Origin: DASSFG01 sp035550375
GTDB lineage: Bacteria > Planctomycetota > Planctomycetia > Pirellulales > JAICIG01
Assembly: GCA_035550375.1 (NCBI GenBank)
Contig: DASZPH010000084.1
Coordinates: 62,001 to 126,000 of the forward strand
Length of the DNA: 64,000 nucleotides
Direction: 5' to 3'
The notes below the pieces were generated by a model, which made no database searches, was not told the DNA's origin, and was given only the letters and a program-made list of their open reading frames with translations. The translations under genes and the position numbers were made by a program. Shown one piece after another: positions 45,726 through 55,043 of this stretch. Positions within the stretch are counted from its first letter, which is position 1. Each line of letters starts with the position of its first letter.

Positions 45726-46034
45726 TGGCTGAACCACGGTGCCGTCTTCGCGCGAAGCTCGCGTTACGTGATCGCGACGGCAGCCGTCTGGTGACGATTC
45801 TGCCGTAACCTCACCCCATCATACTGCTCCACCAGGCGGCCTGCCTCGCCCTCCAACCCGCGAACATCTTGCACCGCCGGACGATCGTATCGCAGTAGAG
45901 CAGACCCAGCTCCACCAGAAATGCCCTCGTGGCCCTTTTTCGAATCCCGGGCCCTCGTGAGGGTGCATTTCCACGTCCACGCCGGCGCGTGGTATGATGA
46001 CCCGCCATGCTCCCCCGCCCCGGCAAAGAATTCC
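45726..46034. other. 309-bp divergent intergenic region
   Basis: Between the discoidin-GATase gene (minus) and the GT4 gene (plus). A TATGAT box followed by GACCCG lies at 45993-45998, about 40 nt before the GT4 ATG. No gene seen. Confidence 0.4.
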
Positions 46035-47252
46035 ATGCACGTTCTCTTCGTCCACCAGAATTTCCCGGCGCAGTTCGGCCACATCGGCGCCTATCTTGTC
46101 GGGCGGAAAGGGTTTCGCTGCACGTTCGTTTCGCAGCAGCCGCCGGGAAGCGACGGGGGCATCGAACGCGTGCAGTACCACATTCGCGGCGGCGCCACGC
46201 AGCAGACCCACTTTTGCAGCCGGACGTTCGAGAACGCCGTCTGGCACTCGCACGCCATCTATGAGGCCCTGCAGACACGAGACGACATCCGTCCCGATCT
46301 CGTCGTCGGCCACTCGGGCTTTTTGCACACCGTTTTTCTGCGTGAACTGTACGACTGCCCGATCGTCAACTACTTCGAGTACTACTACCACACCCGCGGG
46401 ACCGATATGGATTATCGGCCCGATTTTCCGTATCCGGCCATCAACCATCTTCGGGCGCGGGCCCGCAACGCCGGACTCTTGCTCGATCTGGACGACTGCG
46501 ACGCCGGCTATAGCCCGACGCGCTGGCAGAGAAACCTGCTGCCAAAGATCTACCAACCGAAAGTCCGCGTGATCTTCGACGGCATCGACACCAACGTCTG
46601 GCGACCTCTGACCGGCGTGCCGCGGCGCGTCGGAGACCGGACGATCGGGGACGACGTGCGAATCGTCACCTACGTTTCGCGCGGCATGGAGAGCATCCGC
46701 GGGTTCGACATCTTCATGAAAACGGCAAAACTCCTGTGCGAGCACCGAAAGGACGTGATTTTCGTCGTGGTGGGCGAAGACCGCGTCTGTTACGGAGGCG
46801 ACCTGGAGTTCACCGGCGGCCTGACGTTCAAAGAGTGGGTGCTGGCCCGCGACGACTACGATCTTTCGCGATTCATCTTCACGGGCTTGATGCCGACGGC
46901 GGCGCTGGCGCAGCTTTTCGCCATCAGCGATTTGCACATCTACCTCACCGTTCCGTTCGTCCTCTCCTGGTCGTTGATGGACGCCCTCGCCTGCGGCGCC
47001 ACGGTGCTTGCCTCCGACACGCCGCCGGTGCGCGAGATGATCTCGCACGGCGTGAACGGCCTGCTCGCCGACTTTTTCGATGTGGAAGGCTTGGCCGACG
47101 CAGCCGAGCACGTGCTCAATGCCCCCCGCGAATTCAAACACCTGGGAGCCGCGGGAATTCAGATGATTCGCGAGCGCTACAGCCTCGATGTCTGTTTGCC
47201 GAAAATGCTTGATCTTTACGAAGAGGCGACCCACGTGCGCCGCGGCAAATGA
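46035..47252 (+). CDS. GT4 family glycosyltransferase
   Basis: The 405-residue GT-B protein opens HVLFVHQNFPAQFGHIGAYL. The donor-binding half has VRIVTYVSRGMESIRGFDIF, VVVGEDRVCYGG, then FTGLMPTAALAQLFAISDLH, and DTPPVREMISHGVNGLLADF, the E-x7-E-like region. It probably adds sugar to an envelope polysaccharide or lipid. The start is set at the ATG at 46035; the 38-residue upstream extension is not family-like. It is followed by a 230-bp gap before the kinase gene. Confidence 0.9.
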   Translation: MHVLFVHQNFPAQFGHIGAYLVGRKGFRCTFVSQQPPGSDGGIERVQYHIRGGATQQTHFCSRTFENAVWHSHAIYEALQTRDDIRPDLVVGHSGFLHTVFLRELYDCPIVNYFEYYYHTRGTDMDYRPDFPYPAINHLRARARNAGLLLDLDDCDAGYSPTRWQRNLLPKIYQPKVRVIFDGIDTNVWRPLTGVPRRVGDRTIGDDVRIVTYVSRGMESIRGFDIFMKTAKLLCEHRKDVIFVVVGEDRVCYGGDLEFTGGLTFKEWVLARDDYDLSRFIFTGLMPTAALAQLFAISDLHIYLTVPFVLSWSLMDALACGATVLASDTPPVREMISHGVNGLLADFFDVEGLADAAEHVLNAPREFKHLGAAGIQMIRERYSLDVCLPKMLDLYEEATHVRRGK

Positions 47253-47408
47253 AACGCTCAGATTCGCGAAGAAGGTCTTCGCCTGATTCGTCGTTGTCGT
47301 GCAGGCGTACGGGCCTGCATTTCAGACGGAGGCCAGTCGCCCGCCCCACAAATCAGGCAATCATCCCCCAAGCGGTCGCAATTTTCAGCACGATTGAGCA
47401 AAAGTCCT

Positions 47409-47436
47409 TGAACGGTTGTCTGAGTCGTGGATAATG
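47409..47436 (+). promoter_or_regulatory. putative sigma-70 promoter of the kinase gene
   Basis: -35 TTGAAC (47409-47414), 16-bp spacer, -10 GATAAT (47431-47436) followed by GCG. It ends 46 nt before the ATG at 47483. Confidence 0.45.
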
Positions 47437-47482
47437 CGTTTTACTCCCAAAGAGGGGCTTCTCTGGTGCCTGGAGAACTGCC

Positions 47483-50400
47483 ATGAACGAGCCGACCAAC
47501 CAGACGATGGACTGGTCGCCCGGGGCACGAGAGGCTCAGTCGCGCGAGCGCTTCATTGGTGCCTGGCTGCAGGCGCTTGGCGGCGCCGAACCGCCCGAAA
47601 TCGACGAGATCCTGGCGGCGTTCGGCGAATCGGCCAGCATCGATTTTCGGCGCGACTTGGAATCGATCGATTCTCTGTTCCGCAAACGACTGACTTCGGG
47701 CAATGGCGACTCGGGGTTCGGCGGCGGGGCGGCGACCGTCAACTTCGACCGTCGTGCCGACCCGACGGTGAACGATGCGGCGCGTGCGGGAACAGCCGAT
47801 ACGCTCAACTCCGATTCTGCCATCCAATTCGATTCGGCAAATCTTATCGGCGAAGCAAGCGGCCCCGCCGTGGCCGCCGCTGTCTCTAACGACAATAGCG
47901 GCAAGTCCAACGGCAATCTGGGCGGGGCTGCGCACTCGGAGGCTGCTCCTCCGATGTCCGAGACGGTCAACTTGCCCTCCGACGATGGGCCTGTCGACGG
48001 CGTCGCGGCCACGCGCGCTTTGCAGGCCGCCGATCTTTTCGCGCCGGGCGACCCCAACGCGGAGACCGCCGCCTATTTTGGCGACGACACGCCGGCCGTG
48101 CGCAAGAAGCGCATTACGCCGGTGCCCTTGCCCCAGGCGGTGGCCGGTTACGAGATCCTGGGCGTGTTGGGGCGGGGCGGAATGGGCGTGGTGTACAAGG
48201 CTCGCCAGCCCGGATTGAAGCGGCTGGTCGCGCTGAAGATGATCCTGGCCGGCAATCACGCCAGCTCCGACGATCTGGCGCGCTTCCGCAGTGAGGCCGA
48301 AGCGGTGGCGCGCTTGCAGCATCCGAACATCGTCCAGATCTACGAGATCGGCGAAGACGACGGACGGCCCTATTTCTCGCTGGAGTTTGTCGACGGCCAA
48401 AGCCTGTCGAGCAAGCTGGAAGGGAAGCCGCAGTCGCCGCGGCAAGCGGCCGAAATCATTCATGTGCTGGCAAAAGCCATGGCCGTGGCCCACGCGCAGG
48501 GTATCGTCCACCGCGACCTGAAGCCGGCGAACATTCTGGTAGCCCACGACGGCACTCCGAAGATCACCGACTTCGGCCTGGCAAAACGCCTGGAGGACGA
48601 AGACGGCGCGCAGACCCGCTCCGGCTCGATTCTCGGCACGCCCGACTACATGTCGCCCGAACAGGCATCCGGTCGCATCCGCGAGGTCGGGCCGCCGGCC
48701 GACATCTACGCTCTGGGGGCGATGCTTTACGAAATGCTGGCCGGGCGCGTCCCCCTGCGCGGCGCCAGCGTTCTCGACACGCTACAGCAGGTGGTCAGCA
48801 AGGAGCCCGTCGCGCCGACCCAATTCGATACCAAAGTGCCGCGCGACCTGGAAACGATCTGCCTGAAGTGTCTGCGCAAAGATCCGGCCAAACGCTACGC
48901 CCGGGTCGACGATCTGGCGGAAGACTTGCGGCGTTTTCTGGCCGGCGAGCCGATCCTGGCCCGGCCCGTTGCCAGGGGCGAACGGGCTTGGCGGTGGTGC
49001 AAGCGCAATCCTCGCGTTGCCGCTTTGAGCGGAGCGGTAGCAGCGCTCATTGTTTTCTGGGGAGCCAGCGCCTCGGCGGTGGCCTGGAAATTCAAAGAGA
49101 AGAACATCCTCATCGCCAGCGCGCTGGACGACGCCAAGAAGGGATGGACCGAAGCCGAGAACAACCTGCGCGTCGCCGAGGTCAACGAAGCGGAGGCCAA
49201 ACATAACGCCGAAGACGCCAAGAAGGGATGGGCCGAAGCCGAGAACAACTTGCGCGTCGCCCAGCTCAACGAAGCGGAGGCCCGACACAACGCGCAAGTG
49301 GCGGACGAGCATGCCGCCCAGGCCGAGACCAACGCGGATGCCGCCAAGGAACAACATCGCAAGGCGGTCGACCTGTTCGTCGAACTGGGCAAGCACCTCG
49401 AACAGCGCCTGCAAGGACGCCGAAGCCTGCTGGAGAAACCCGAGCTGCGCGGCCTACAGGAAGAACTGCTGGGCATGGTTCGATCGGCCATGACCGACCT
49501 GGCGAAAGAGATCGAGTCGAGCAACGTCACCAGCTTCGCGATGGCAAACACGTGCTTCAAGCTGGGCGAATTGCTCTTCCGGTTCGGCCACGGCGAGGAG
49601 GCGTTACGGCAATACGCCTATGGCTACAAGCTGGTGAAGCAGGTCGTTGACGACCAGCCGGAGAACGACCTGGCGCGCGCCAACCTGGCTGTGATGCTGA
49701 CGCAGATCGGGAAGATGGAGCTGGAACTGAACGACGACGCCCGTTCGGCGCGCGCCCGATTTGTCGAGGCCCACGCGCTGCAACAGGCGATCGCCGACAA
49801 GCCGCAGAACAATTCAGGTCATACGCAAATTGACCATCATCGGTTGTTGTCGTCCTACGATATCCAGACCGGCATCGCCGATCTGCGCCTGGGTCAGCCG
49901 GCCAAAGCGCGGGAAAGTTTTGAGGCGGCCCTCGCGCATCGCGAAGCGCGGTGCCAGGCCGAAGACGGGAATGTCGAGGCGAAGAGCTATTTGTCGGAGG
50001 CGCAATATTACCTCGGAGTCGTTAGCTGGCACCTCAACGATCTGGACGCGACGCAGGACCACTTCCGCAAGGCGCTGACGATTTGCCATGAGCTTGCCGG
50101 TCAGTACGACAGGGATTTCTCTTTCCTGCTCGACTTGGCGCAGATCTACGGCGATTACTGCGATGCCAAGCTGCGAATGGGCAAGCCGGAGGACGCGCGC
50201 CGGGCCGTCGCGAAATCGCTGGAATTCCTGCAACTAGTGTTGGACCACGATAAAGAATCACTTTCGCGCCAGCCGCTCCTGGCGCAAACTTACGAACGTC
50301 AGGCGCTCGTAGCGCAACGGCTCGGGGAAGCCGACCAGGCCGCCAAGCACTTTGCCGACGCTCGTAAGCTCCGTGAGGATATGCTGCTCGTCGACCCAGC

Positions 50401-50734
50401 CAACCAGTCGTGGAAGATGGCCTGCGCCCTGACGTTGGCGCATTGCGGCGATCATGCGGCTGCGGCACTAAAAGCCCAGGAGGTGCTCGACAAGTCGCCC
50501 GACAACGTCGGCATGCTCTTGCAGGCGGCCCGCGCGTGGGCGGTGTGCGCCTCGGTCGCCGGCGAAGCCGCGGAGAAAGGAGCATACCGGCAGCGGGCCA
50601 TCGACGCCCTCGGTAAGGCGACTCGGGGCGAGTTTCGCGATCCCGTGCTGCTCGAAACCGACGCCGAACTTTCCCTGCTCGCTGAAGATCCAGGATACGC
50701 GGCAATGCTGGCGGAGATCAAAGCCCGCAACTAG
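47483..50734 (+). CDS. membrane Ser/Thr protein kinase with C-terminal TPR/coiled-coil region
   Basis: The 1083-residue protein has a Ser/Gly/Ala-rich N-terminal region (1-215). The kinase domain follows (about 221-495) with G-loop GRGGMGVVYKA (231-240), Lys252 (LVALKMIL), HRD at 343-345 (IVHRDLKPAN) and DFG at 363-365, all intact. The activation loop is GTPDYMSPEQASG. A transmembrane helix covers about 511-534, then a long coiled coil with two tandem 28-residue units encoded at 49130-49297, then TPR-like repeats to the end. It has the Hanks-type planctomycete architecture. The ATG at 47483 is preceded by GGAGAACTGCC. Confidence 0.95.
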   Translation: MNEPTNQTMDWSPGAREAQSRERFIGAWLQALGGAEPPEIDEILAAFGESASIDFRRDLESIDSLFRKRLTSGNGDSGFGGGAATVNFDRRADPTVNDAARAGTADTLNSDSAIQFDSANLIGEASGPAVAAAVSNDNSGKSNGNLGGAAHSEAAPPMSETVNLPSDDGPVDGVAATRALQAADLFAPGDPNAETAAYFGDDTPAVRKKRITPVPLPQAVAGYEILGVLGRGGMGVVYKARQPGLKRLVALKMILAGNHASSDDLARFRSEAEAVARLQHPNIVQIYEIGEDDGRPYFSLEFVDGQSLSSKLEGKPQSPRQAAEIIHVLAKAMAVAHAQGIVHRDLKPANILVAHDGTPKITDFGLAKRLEDEDGAQTRSGSILGTPDYMSPEQASGRIREVGPPADIYALGAMLYEMLAGRVPLRGASVLDTLQQVVSKEPVAPTQFDTKVPRDLETICLKCLRKDPAKRYARVDDLAEDLRRFLAGEPILARPVARGERAWRWCKRNPRVAALSGAVAALIVFWGASASAVAWKFKEKNILIASALDDAKKGWTEAENNLRVAEVNEAEAKHNAEDAKKGWAEAENNLRVAQLNEAEARHNAQVADEHAAQAETNADAAKEQHRKAVDLFVELGKHLEQRLQGRRSLLEKPELRGLQEELLGMVRSAMTDLAKEIESSNVTSFAMANTCFKLGELLFRFGHGEEALRQYAYGYKLVKQVVDDQPENDLARANLAVMLTQIGKMELELNDDARSARARFVEAHALQQAIADKPQNNSGHTQIDHHRLLSSYDIQTGIADLRLGQPAKARESFEAALAHREARCQAEDGNVEAKSYLSEAQYYLGVVSWHLNDLDATQDHFRKALTICHELAGQYDRDFSFLLDLAQIYGDYCDAKLRMGKPEDARRAVAKSLEFLQLVLDHDKESLSRQPLLAQTYERQALVAQRLGEADQAAKHFADARKLREDMLLVDPANQSWKMACALTLAHCGDHAAAALKAQEVLDKSPDNVGMLLQAARAWAVCASVAGEAAEKGAYRQRAIDALGKATRGEFRDPVLLETDAELSLLAEDPGYAAMLAEIKARN
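49130..49297 (+). repeat. 84-bp tandem duplication within kinase gene
   Basis: Two 84-bp units (49130-49213 and 49214-49297) encode 28-residue repeats of form DAKKGW.EAENNLRVA..NE, then AEA.HNA. Length and phasing (four heptads) keep the coiled coil in register. The nucleotide identity is high, indicating a recent duplication. Confidence 0.8.
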
Positions 50735-50772
50735 GCGAGTTCGCTTGCTGCCGTCCGGAGATTATCGGGGCC

Positions 50773-50801
50773 TTGCGGTCCAGACAAAACGTCTGTATTA
50801 T
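50773..50801 (+). promoter_or_regulatory. promoter with AGAC-N5-GTCT operator in its spacer (gene 50840)
   Basis: -35 TTGCGG (50773-50778), 17-bp spacer, -10 TATTAT (50796-50801). The spacer is TC followed by CAGAC-AAAAC-GTCTG (50781-50795). The layout (TTGnGn, TC, inverted repeat, TATnAT) is the same as at 60294-60322, which precedes a blaI-like gene. Repression by steric block is implied. Confidence 0.6.
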
Positions 50802-50839
50802 GCGCCGAGCAGTGCAAAGCCCATCATTCCGGTGAAGTC

Positions 50840-51736
50840 ATGGTCTGTGCCCCGTTTCCAGGTCTGCAGTTGGCGTCAACCCGGTCTTCTCCGGTTATCG
50901 TCGTTCTCTTGATCATGATCGCGGCCGCGGCCAGAGGCTTGCGCGCCGAAGACTCGACCGATGCCGGAGCAGACGAGGGCCAGTCCAAGCGATTGCTCGG
51001 CCTTTACCTTGCCGAAGCCCAATCGCTCAATCTCTACCGCGACGCCGAGCATCAGGAACGGCTCGAACTAAAGGAACAGCCGGTTTACATCTGGCAGAAC
51101 CGCATTCGATCTGGCGGACAGTTCGGCGCGGTTTTTGTTTGGACCAACAAGGGGTGTCCGGAGGCCGTGGGAACGATCTTCTCGAATCCCAACCCGCAAG
51201 GGGAGGGACGGGCCCTGTTGCACGAGCTTCATTCGCTGTCGCAGCAAGTGCTCTTTCCCGTGCGAGACAGCGCAAACTCCTGGACGCCAAAGGCGGGGGT
51301 CGCGCGTCGGGCGATTCTCGACGGTCCGCCGCCAGCGGATACGCCCCGAGGACGACTGGTTCAGTTGCGGGCCCTGGCCCGAGATTTTTCTGCGCACAGC
51401 ATTTCGCCTTATGATGAAGGGCGCTGGGAGCTGCGGCTCTTGCCGCAGCCGCTCTACCGCTATGAGAGCACCGATCCGGCGGTCATCGACGGGGCGGTCT
51501 TCGGTTACGTTACGTCCGCCGGCACAGACCCTGAGGTGCTGCTCGTGATCGAGGACCGGGTCGTGGCCGAGAAGCCCCAGTGGCAGTACGCCCTCGCTCG
51601 CTTCTCCGATTTCAGCCTTTTCGTCGAGCACAAGGGACGGCCAGTGTGGCAAGCCCTTCGTGACGACGACAACCCCTGGGGGTTCAACAAGGAGCACACC
51701 TACCGGCTGTATACCGACCGCATCCTCGACGAATAG
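50840..51736 (+). CDS. secreted protein of an LRLLPQPLYRY family (paralog of 62946)
   Basis: The 298-residue product has a signal peptide (SSPVIVVLLIMIAAAARGLRA). It contains QPVYIWQNRIRSGGQFGAVF and the conserved segment LRLLPQPLYRYESTDPAVID, then GAVFGYVTSAGTDPEVLLVI and QWQYALARFSDF. The same series occurs in the 329-residue protein at 62946 with similar order and spacing. There are no catalytic or binding motifs I can name. The upstream promoter carries a candidate BlaI-family operator. It is convergent with the CxxCH/PDZ gene (17 bp between stops). Confidence 0.75.
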   Translation: MVCAPFPGLQLASTRSSPVIVVLLIMIAAAARGLRAEDSTDAGADEGQSKRLLGLYLAEAQSLNLYRDAEHQERLELKEQPVYIWQNRIRSGGQFGAVFVWTNKGCPEAVGTIFSNPNPQGEGRALLHELHSLSQQVLFPVRDSANSWTPKAGVARRAILDGPPPADTPRGRLVQLRALARDFSAHSISPYDEGRWELRLLPQPLYRYESTDPAVIDGAVFGYVTSAGTDPEVLLVIEDRVVAEKPQWQYALARFSDFSLFVEHKGRPVWQALRDDDNPWGFNKEHTYRLYTDRILDE

Positions 51737-51752
51737 ACGAGTCAGCCAGCGC

Positions 51753-53714
51753 TTAGCGAACCGCGGTGATCAACACGACTCCGTCGTCGATTTCGTGCTT
51801 GAGGCGGGCGCTCGGACCGCCGACCAGGAGAAGGAGCGTTTTGAGCACAGTCTGAGCCCGGACGTCGTGCAAATCGAGCGAGAGCGGCTCGTCGAGCTTG
51901 ACGCCGGCGGCGGCGAGCCCTTTGCGGTCGACCACGATGTTGAGGCCCGTCTCACGGCGAAGCAGGTCGAGCGCTTGATCGAACGTCTGTTCACGCGCCT
52001 CGAATCGGGCGACGACTCTCTCCAGGGCCACGGCCGCGTCGGCGGGTGAGCCTGTGGCCGGAACGGCGGCCAATCCCTTGAGCATCAAGCCCAGCTTGGC
52101 GGCCAAAGGCGGAGCGAGCTGATGACGCTCGTCGTCGGAAGCTACCGACCCATCGAAAACCGTGTTCCCTTGCTGGTCTCTAGCCAGCAGCCATTTCTGG
52201 CCGTCTTCCATCGTCGTCAGCACCAAGGAGTGTTCGCTGTCCGACCAATGCAAGACGTTGCTCGTGCCGATCCTGTCGATCACCTGGGGGCGGCTCAACA
52301 ACGCGTCGATGAGCTGCTGCCGCTTGTTCGGCCGTGGGTCGACGGCGAAGTGGGTGATCTCCTGCGGCTGAGGGGGTGTGCCCACCAGATCCAAATAAAC
52401 GCGGCGGACAAATTCTTCGTCCTTCACGTCGCCCCGCATCGAGAGTTCCATGGCCTCGGATAGTTTGCCATTGAGCAGCATGATGTCGAGATCGCCATCA
52501 TCGTCGAAGTCGGCAATCGCCTGGCCGGAACCAATCTCCGCTTCGCCAACCTGGCGTTCGCCTAAGGCTACTCCCACTTTGAGCGGCCGACCTTCTCGCA
52601 GCAGCGTGAGTTCGACCTCGTCTTTGGGCCGGCGGTTGCGGATCAGCACGGTCAGTTGTTCCGAGTTCACCAACAACTGGTCATCGAGCTTTTGGAGCAC
52701 GTCGAAATGGCGCAGGCCCGCGGAAGCCGCCGGGCTGGCCGGCTCGACCGAATCGATCACCAGATAAAGTCCCTTGGCGAGCTTGAGCTGTTCCGCCAGG
52801 GCCTCCGGCGGCGACGATGTATTGATGCCCAGGTAGGTCACCTTGCCGGGCTGGCGAACCTCTGCCTGCAGGTTCTCGATCGCGTGCAGCTTGGCCTGCT
52901 CGACAAGCATCGCGTCGACGGCACCGGCCAAGACCGTATGCTCCTGCGCCAGATCTGCCGTTAGAGAATAGTCTACAACACGGTCGCCCAGTTTTACCTG
53001 CAACGTCTTCGGCTCGCTGGCCCGAATCAATTGCAGGGAAACTTCGCCGCCCGACTGATAGGTTCTGATCAACGTCGAGAATTGCTCTTGGTTCACCAGC
53101 AACTGCTGATCGAGCTTTTCGAGGATGTCGTAGGCTCGCAGATGAACCTCGGCCGCCGGGCTGCCGGGCTCGACACTCTCGATCATCAGGCCGACCCCGC
53201 TGGGAAGCTTGACGTGTTGACGCACCGCCTGCGGTACGGCGCCTACGCTGACACCGAGGTACGTCACTTTCTTCTGGCCGCCGACGTCGCGCAGGCAGCC
53301 AGCTCCGCGCGTGCACTCCCCGTGTGGTGCGGTGGCCGTCTCATGGCAAAGAGCACATTGCTGTTCCGTTTTCTGCTTGTGCGCCTTGGCGAGTTGGCTT
53401 TCAGCGAGATAGCCCTTTTTCACCATCGCAGCCTCCCATGCCAAGCGGGTTGGCTGCTTGGGAACCTGGAAGTGGCACGAGACGCACGATGCGTCGGAAA
53501 GCCATTGCCTGGATCCAAGAAGCTCAACGAATCGTGCCCTTTCGTCCCTCTCGGACGCGGGCTGAGCGGGCTCTTCGTCGGCTCGCACCAGCGGTGCGCA
53601 CCAGACTACTGCCACCAGACCAGCGAGCAAGGCATTTTTCCTAGACCGGCAACGACGGTAGACCACAACAGACGAAAACGCTGGAGGTTGATGAGAATCT
53701 GCATTGCGACGCAT
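51753..53714 (-). CDS. mosaic exported protein: two CxxCH, two PDZ, PSCyt2-like and STN-like regions
   Basis: The product has 653 residues. The N-terminal anchor or signal is at about 27-45. CVSCH (77-81) and CALCH (120-124) are haem c-type motifs. PDZ-like 1 covers about 150-240 and PDZ-like 2 about 300-400, both of pattern TYLG(V/I)..., SVEP.SPAA and D(I/V)L.KLD.QLLVN. A DFDDDGDLD calcium-type loop (about 435-445) and a PSCyt2-like stretch (DEEFVRRVYLDLVGTPPQPQ) follow, then a secretin/TonB short N-terminal-like end (about 560-653). The ATG at 53714 has AGGAGC. It is the third gene after an ECF sigma and a membrane protein on the same strand. Confidence 0.75.
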   Translation of the reverse strand: MRRNADSHQPPAFSSVVVYRRCRSRKNALLAGLVAVVWCAPLVRADEEPAQPASERDERARFVELLGSRQWLSDASCVSCHFQVPKQPTRLAWEAAMVKKGYLAESQLAKAHKQKTEQQCALCHETATAPHGECTRGAGCLRDVGGQKKVTYLGVSVGAVPQAVRQHVKLPSGVGLMIESVEPGSPAAEVHLRAYDILEKLDQQLLVNQEQFSTLIRTYQSGGEVSLQLIRASEPKTLQVKLGDRVVDYSLTADLAQEHTVLAGAVDAMLVEQAKLHAIENLQAEVRQPGKVTYLGINTSSPPEALAEQLKLAKGLYLVIDSVEPASPAASAGLRHFDVLQKLDDQLLVNSEQLTVLIRNRRPKDEVELTLLREGRPLKVGVALGERQVGEAEIGSGQAIADFDDDGDLDIMLLNGKLSEAMELSMRGDVKDEEFVRRVYLDLVGTPPQPQEITHFAVDPRPNKRQQLIDALLSRPQVIDRIGTSNVLHWSDSEHSLVLTTMEDGQKWLLARDQQGNTVFDGSVASDDERHQLAPPLAAKLGLMLKGLAAVPATGSPADAAVALERVVARFEAREQTFDQALDLLRRETGLNIVVDRKGLAAAGVKLDEPLSLDLHDVRAQTVLKTLLLLVGGPSARLKHEIDDGVVLITAVR

Positions 53715-53748
53715 TGAACGGGCTCCTGCCGGGACGGCGATAAGGGAT

Positions 53749-54366
53749 TCAGTTAATGGGTAATGGCACAAACAGGACTTCTTCGTGCGGCACGATTCGT
53801 TGTACGCGGGCGCCATTCTGCGGATCGAACCACTCGACCCGCTCCAGCCACTGCCGACGTACCTTGCGGACGGGCGTGCGGCCGACGAGTAGGGTTCCTT
53901 CGTCGAGTGTGCGCGTTTTCAGCCTGCGGCCCACGATCAGCGCTTCGGCCGGTCCTCGGTGGCCGCTCACGGCTCGTGACTCTGAATCGGACGAATCGCC
54001 TTCTGCGCCGGTTTCTTCGCTGTCGTGAGTCGGCGCATCACGGTCACGGTTTGTCGCTATCTTCTGTACGTCGGCGGGAGGCGCGACCACGACCAGTTCG
54101 CGACGCGGCTCATCGGGGCGATTCCACGGAAACCCTGGCCGCCAGGCGAGATAGACCGCGCAAAGTACGGCCGCGGCGGTGGCCAGCGCGGTGAGTCGTT
54201 GGACGTAGCGCTTGCGTCGCATGGGAAGGCCGCCTCGTTGGGCGGCGCATCGCTCCAGGAAATACGGTACCGCCCGGCCAATCTGCCGGTCGAGCTGGCT
54301 GCGAAGCTCGTCGCGCAGTCTCATCTCCAGGCGGGCGTCGAGGTCGTCTTTTTCTTCGGTGTCCAT
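53749..54366 (-). CDS. single-TM protein, probable anti-sigma partner
   Basis: The 205-residue product has an acidic/Arg-rich N-terminal 50 residues (DTEEKDDLDARLEMRLRDEL), one transmembrane helix (about 58-75: TALATAAAVLCAVYLAW) and an outer domain ending WLERVEWFDPQNGARVQRIV. GAGGTG precedes the ATG. It lies 27 bp after the ECF sigma gene and 34 bp before the CxxCH/PDZ gene. The anti-sigma role is inferred from gene order only; no zinc-finger motif is present. Confidence 0.65.
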   Translation of the reverse strand: MDTEEKDDLDARLEMRLRDELRSQLDRQIGRAVPYFLERCAAQRGGLPMRRKRYVQRLTALATAAAVLCAVYLAWRPGFPWNRPDEPRRELVVVAPPADVQKIATNRDRDAPTHDSEETGAEGDSSDSESRAVSGHRGPAEALIVGRRLKTRTLDEGTLLVGRTPVRKVRRQWLERVEWFDPQNGARVQRIVPHEEVLFVPLPIN

Positions 54367-54393
54367 GGCTCACCTCCGTCATCGTGAATGTCT

Positions 54394-54948
54394 TCAGGCC
54401 TGTCGCGGCTCATCGCCCGTGAGTTCACGTCGCAAGGCTTGGCGTGCTCGCATCAAACGCATGTCGATTGCCGTGGAGGACATGTCCAGCAGCGACCCGA
54501 TTTGTTTGCTCGTCATCCCCTCGTAGTAACGCAAAACGACGGCCATCCGCGCGGTTTCGTCGAGTTTGCCCAGCGCGGCCGCCAGTCGCTCTTCGTTCTC
54601 GCAGTCCTCCAGGCGCGCTACCGGGTCGTCGGCACGACTGGCGTAGAGGACGGCGGGCACCGACGACCGTGCCCGAAACTCCCGCCCGGCCCGCCGCTGG
54701 GCGTCGCGCGCCAAGTTACGCACGATTCCGCAAAGCCACGGCCCAAAACGCTCCGGCTCGCGCAGATCCTCCAATCGCTCCCAGGCCCGCACGAACGCTT
54801 CCTGCACGGCTTCACCCGCTCGGTCGCCGTCCGCGAGCACCCCGAAAGCCACCGCCAGCGCCGTCCGCTCGAAGCGCGTGATCAGCTCGGCGAACGCGGC
54901 CGCGTCGCCACGCCGGGCGCGCTGTACGGTTTCTTCGACCGATGGCAT
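54394..54948 (-). CDS. ECF-type RNA polymerase sigma factor
   Basis: The 184-residue product has region 2 (GDAAAFAELITRFERTALAV, then AVQEAFVRAWERLEDLREPE) and region 4 (LDETARMAVVLRYYEGMTSK, then IGSLLDMSSTAIDMRLMRAR, the helix-turn-helix). It differs from the 13603 sigma factor in both regions, so the two systems are distinct. It heads a three-gene minus-strand unit with a membrane partner and the CxxCH/PDZ protein, which suggests the sigma controls an envelope or redox response (inference). Confidence 0.9.
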   Translation of the reverse strand: MPSVEETVQRARRGDAAAFAELITRFERTALAVAFGVLADGDRAGEAVQEAFVRAWERLEDLREPERFGPWLCGIVRNLARDAQRRAGREFRARSSVPAVLYASRADDPVARLEDCENEERLAAALGKLDETARMAVVLRYYEGMTSKQIGSLLDMSSTAIDMRLMRARQALRRELTGDEPRQA

Positions 54949-55043
54949 GGCAAAACCGTTTGCCGGCCTTTCCCGTGAGTTGCGGCCGTTGGTTGGTCCA
55001 GGGGACGTGCTGTTTGAAAGATAGACGCTCGCGGGAGCGATTT

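Noticed and set aside
45819..47234. 471-codon minus-strand frame opposite the GT4 gene
   Set aside because: Exact antisense of a recognised glycosyltransferase; no RBS and no known motif.
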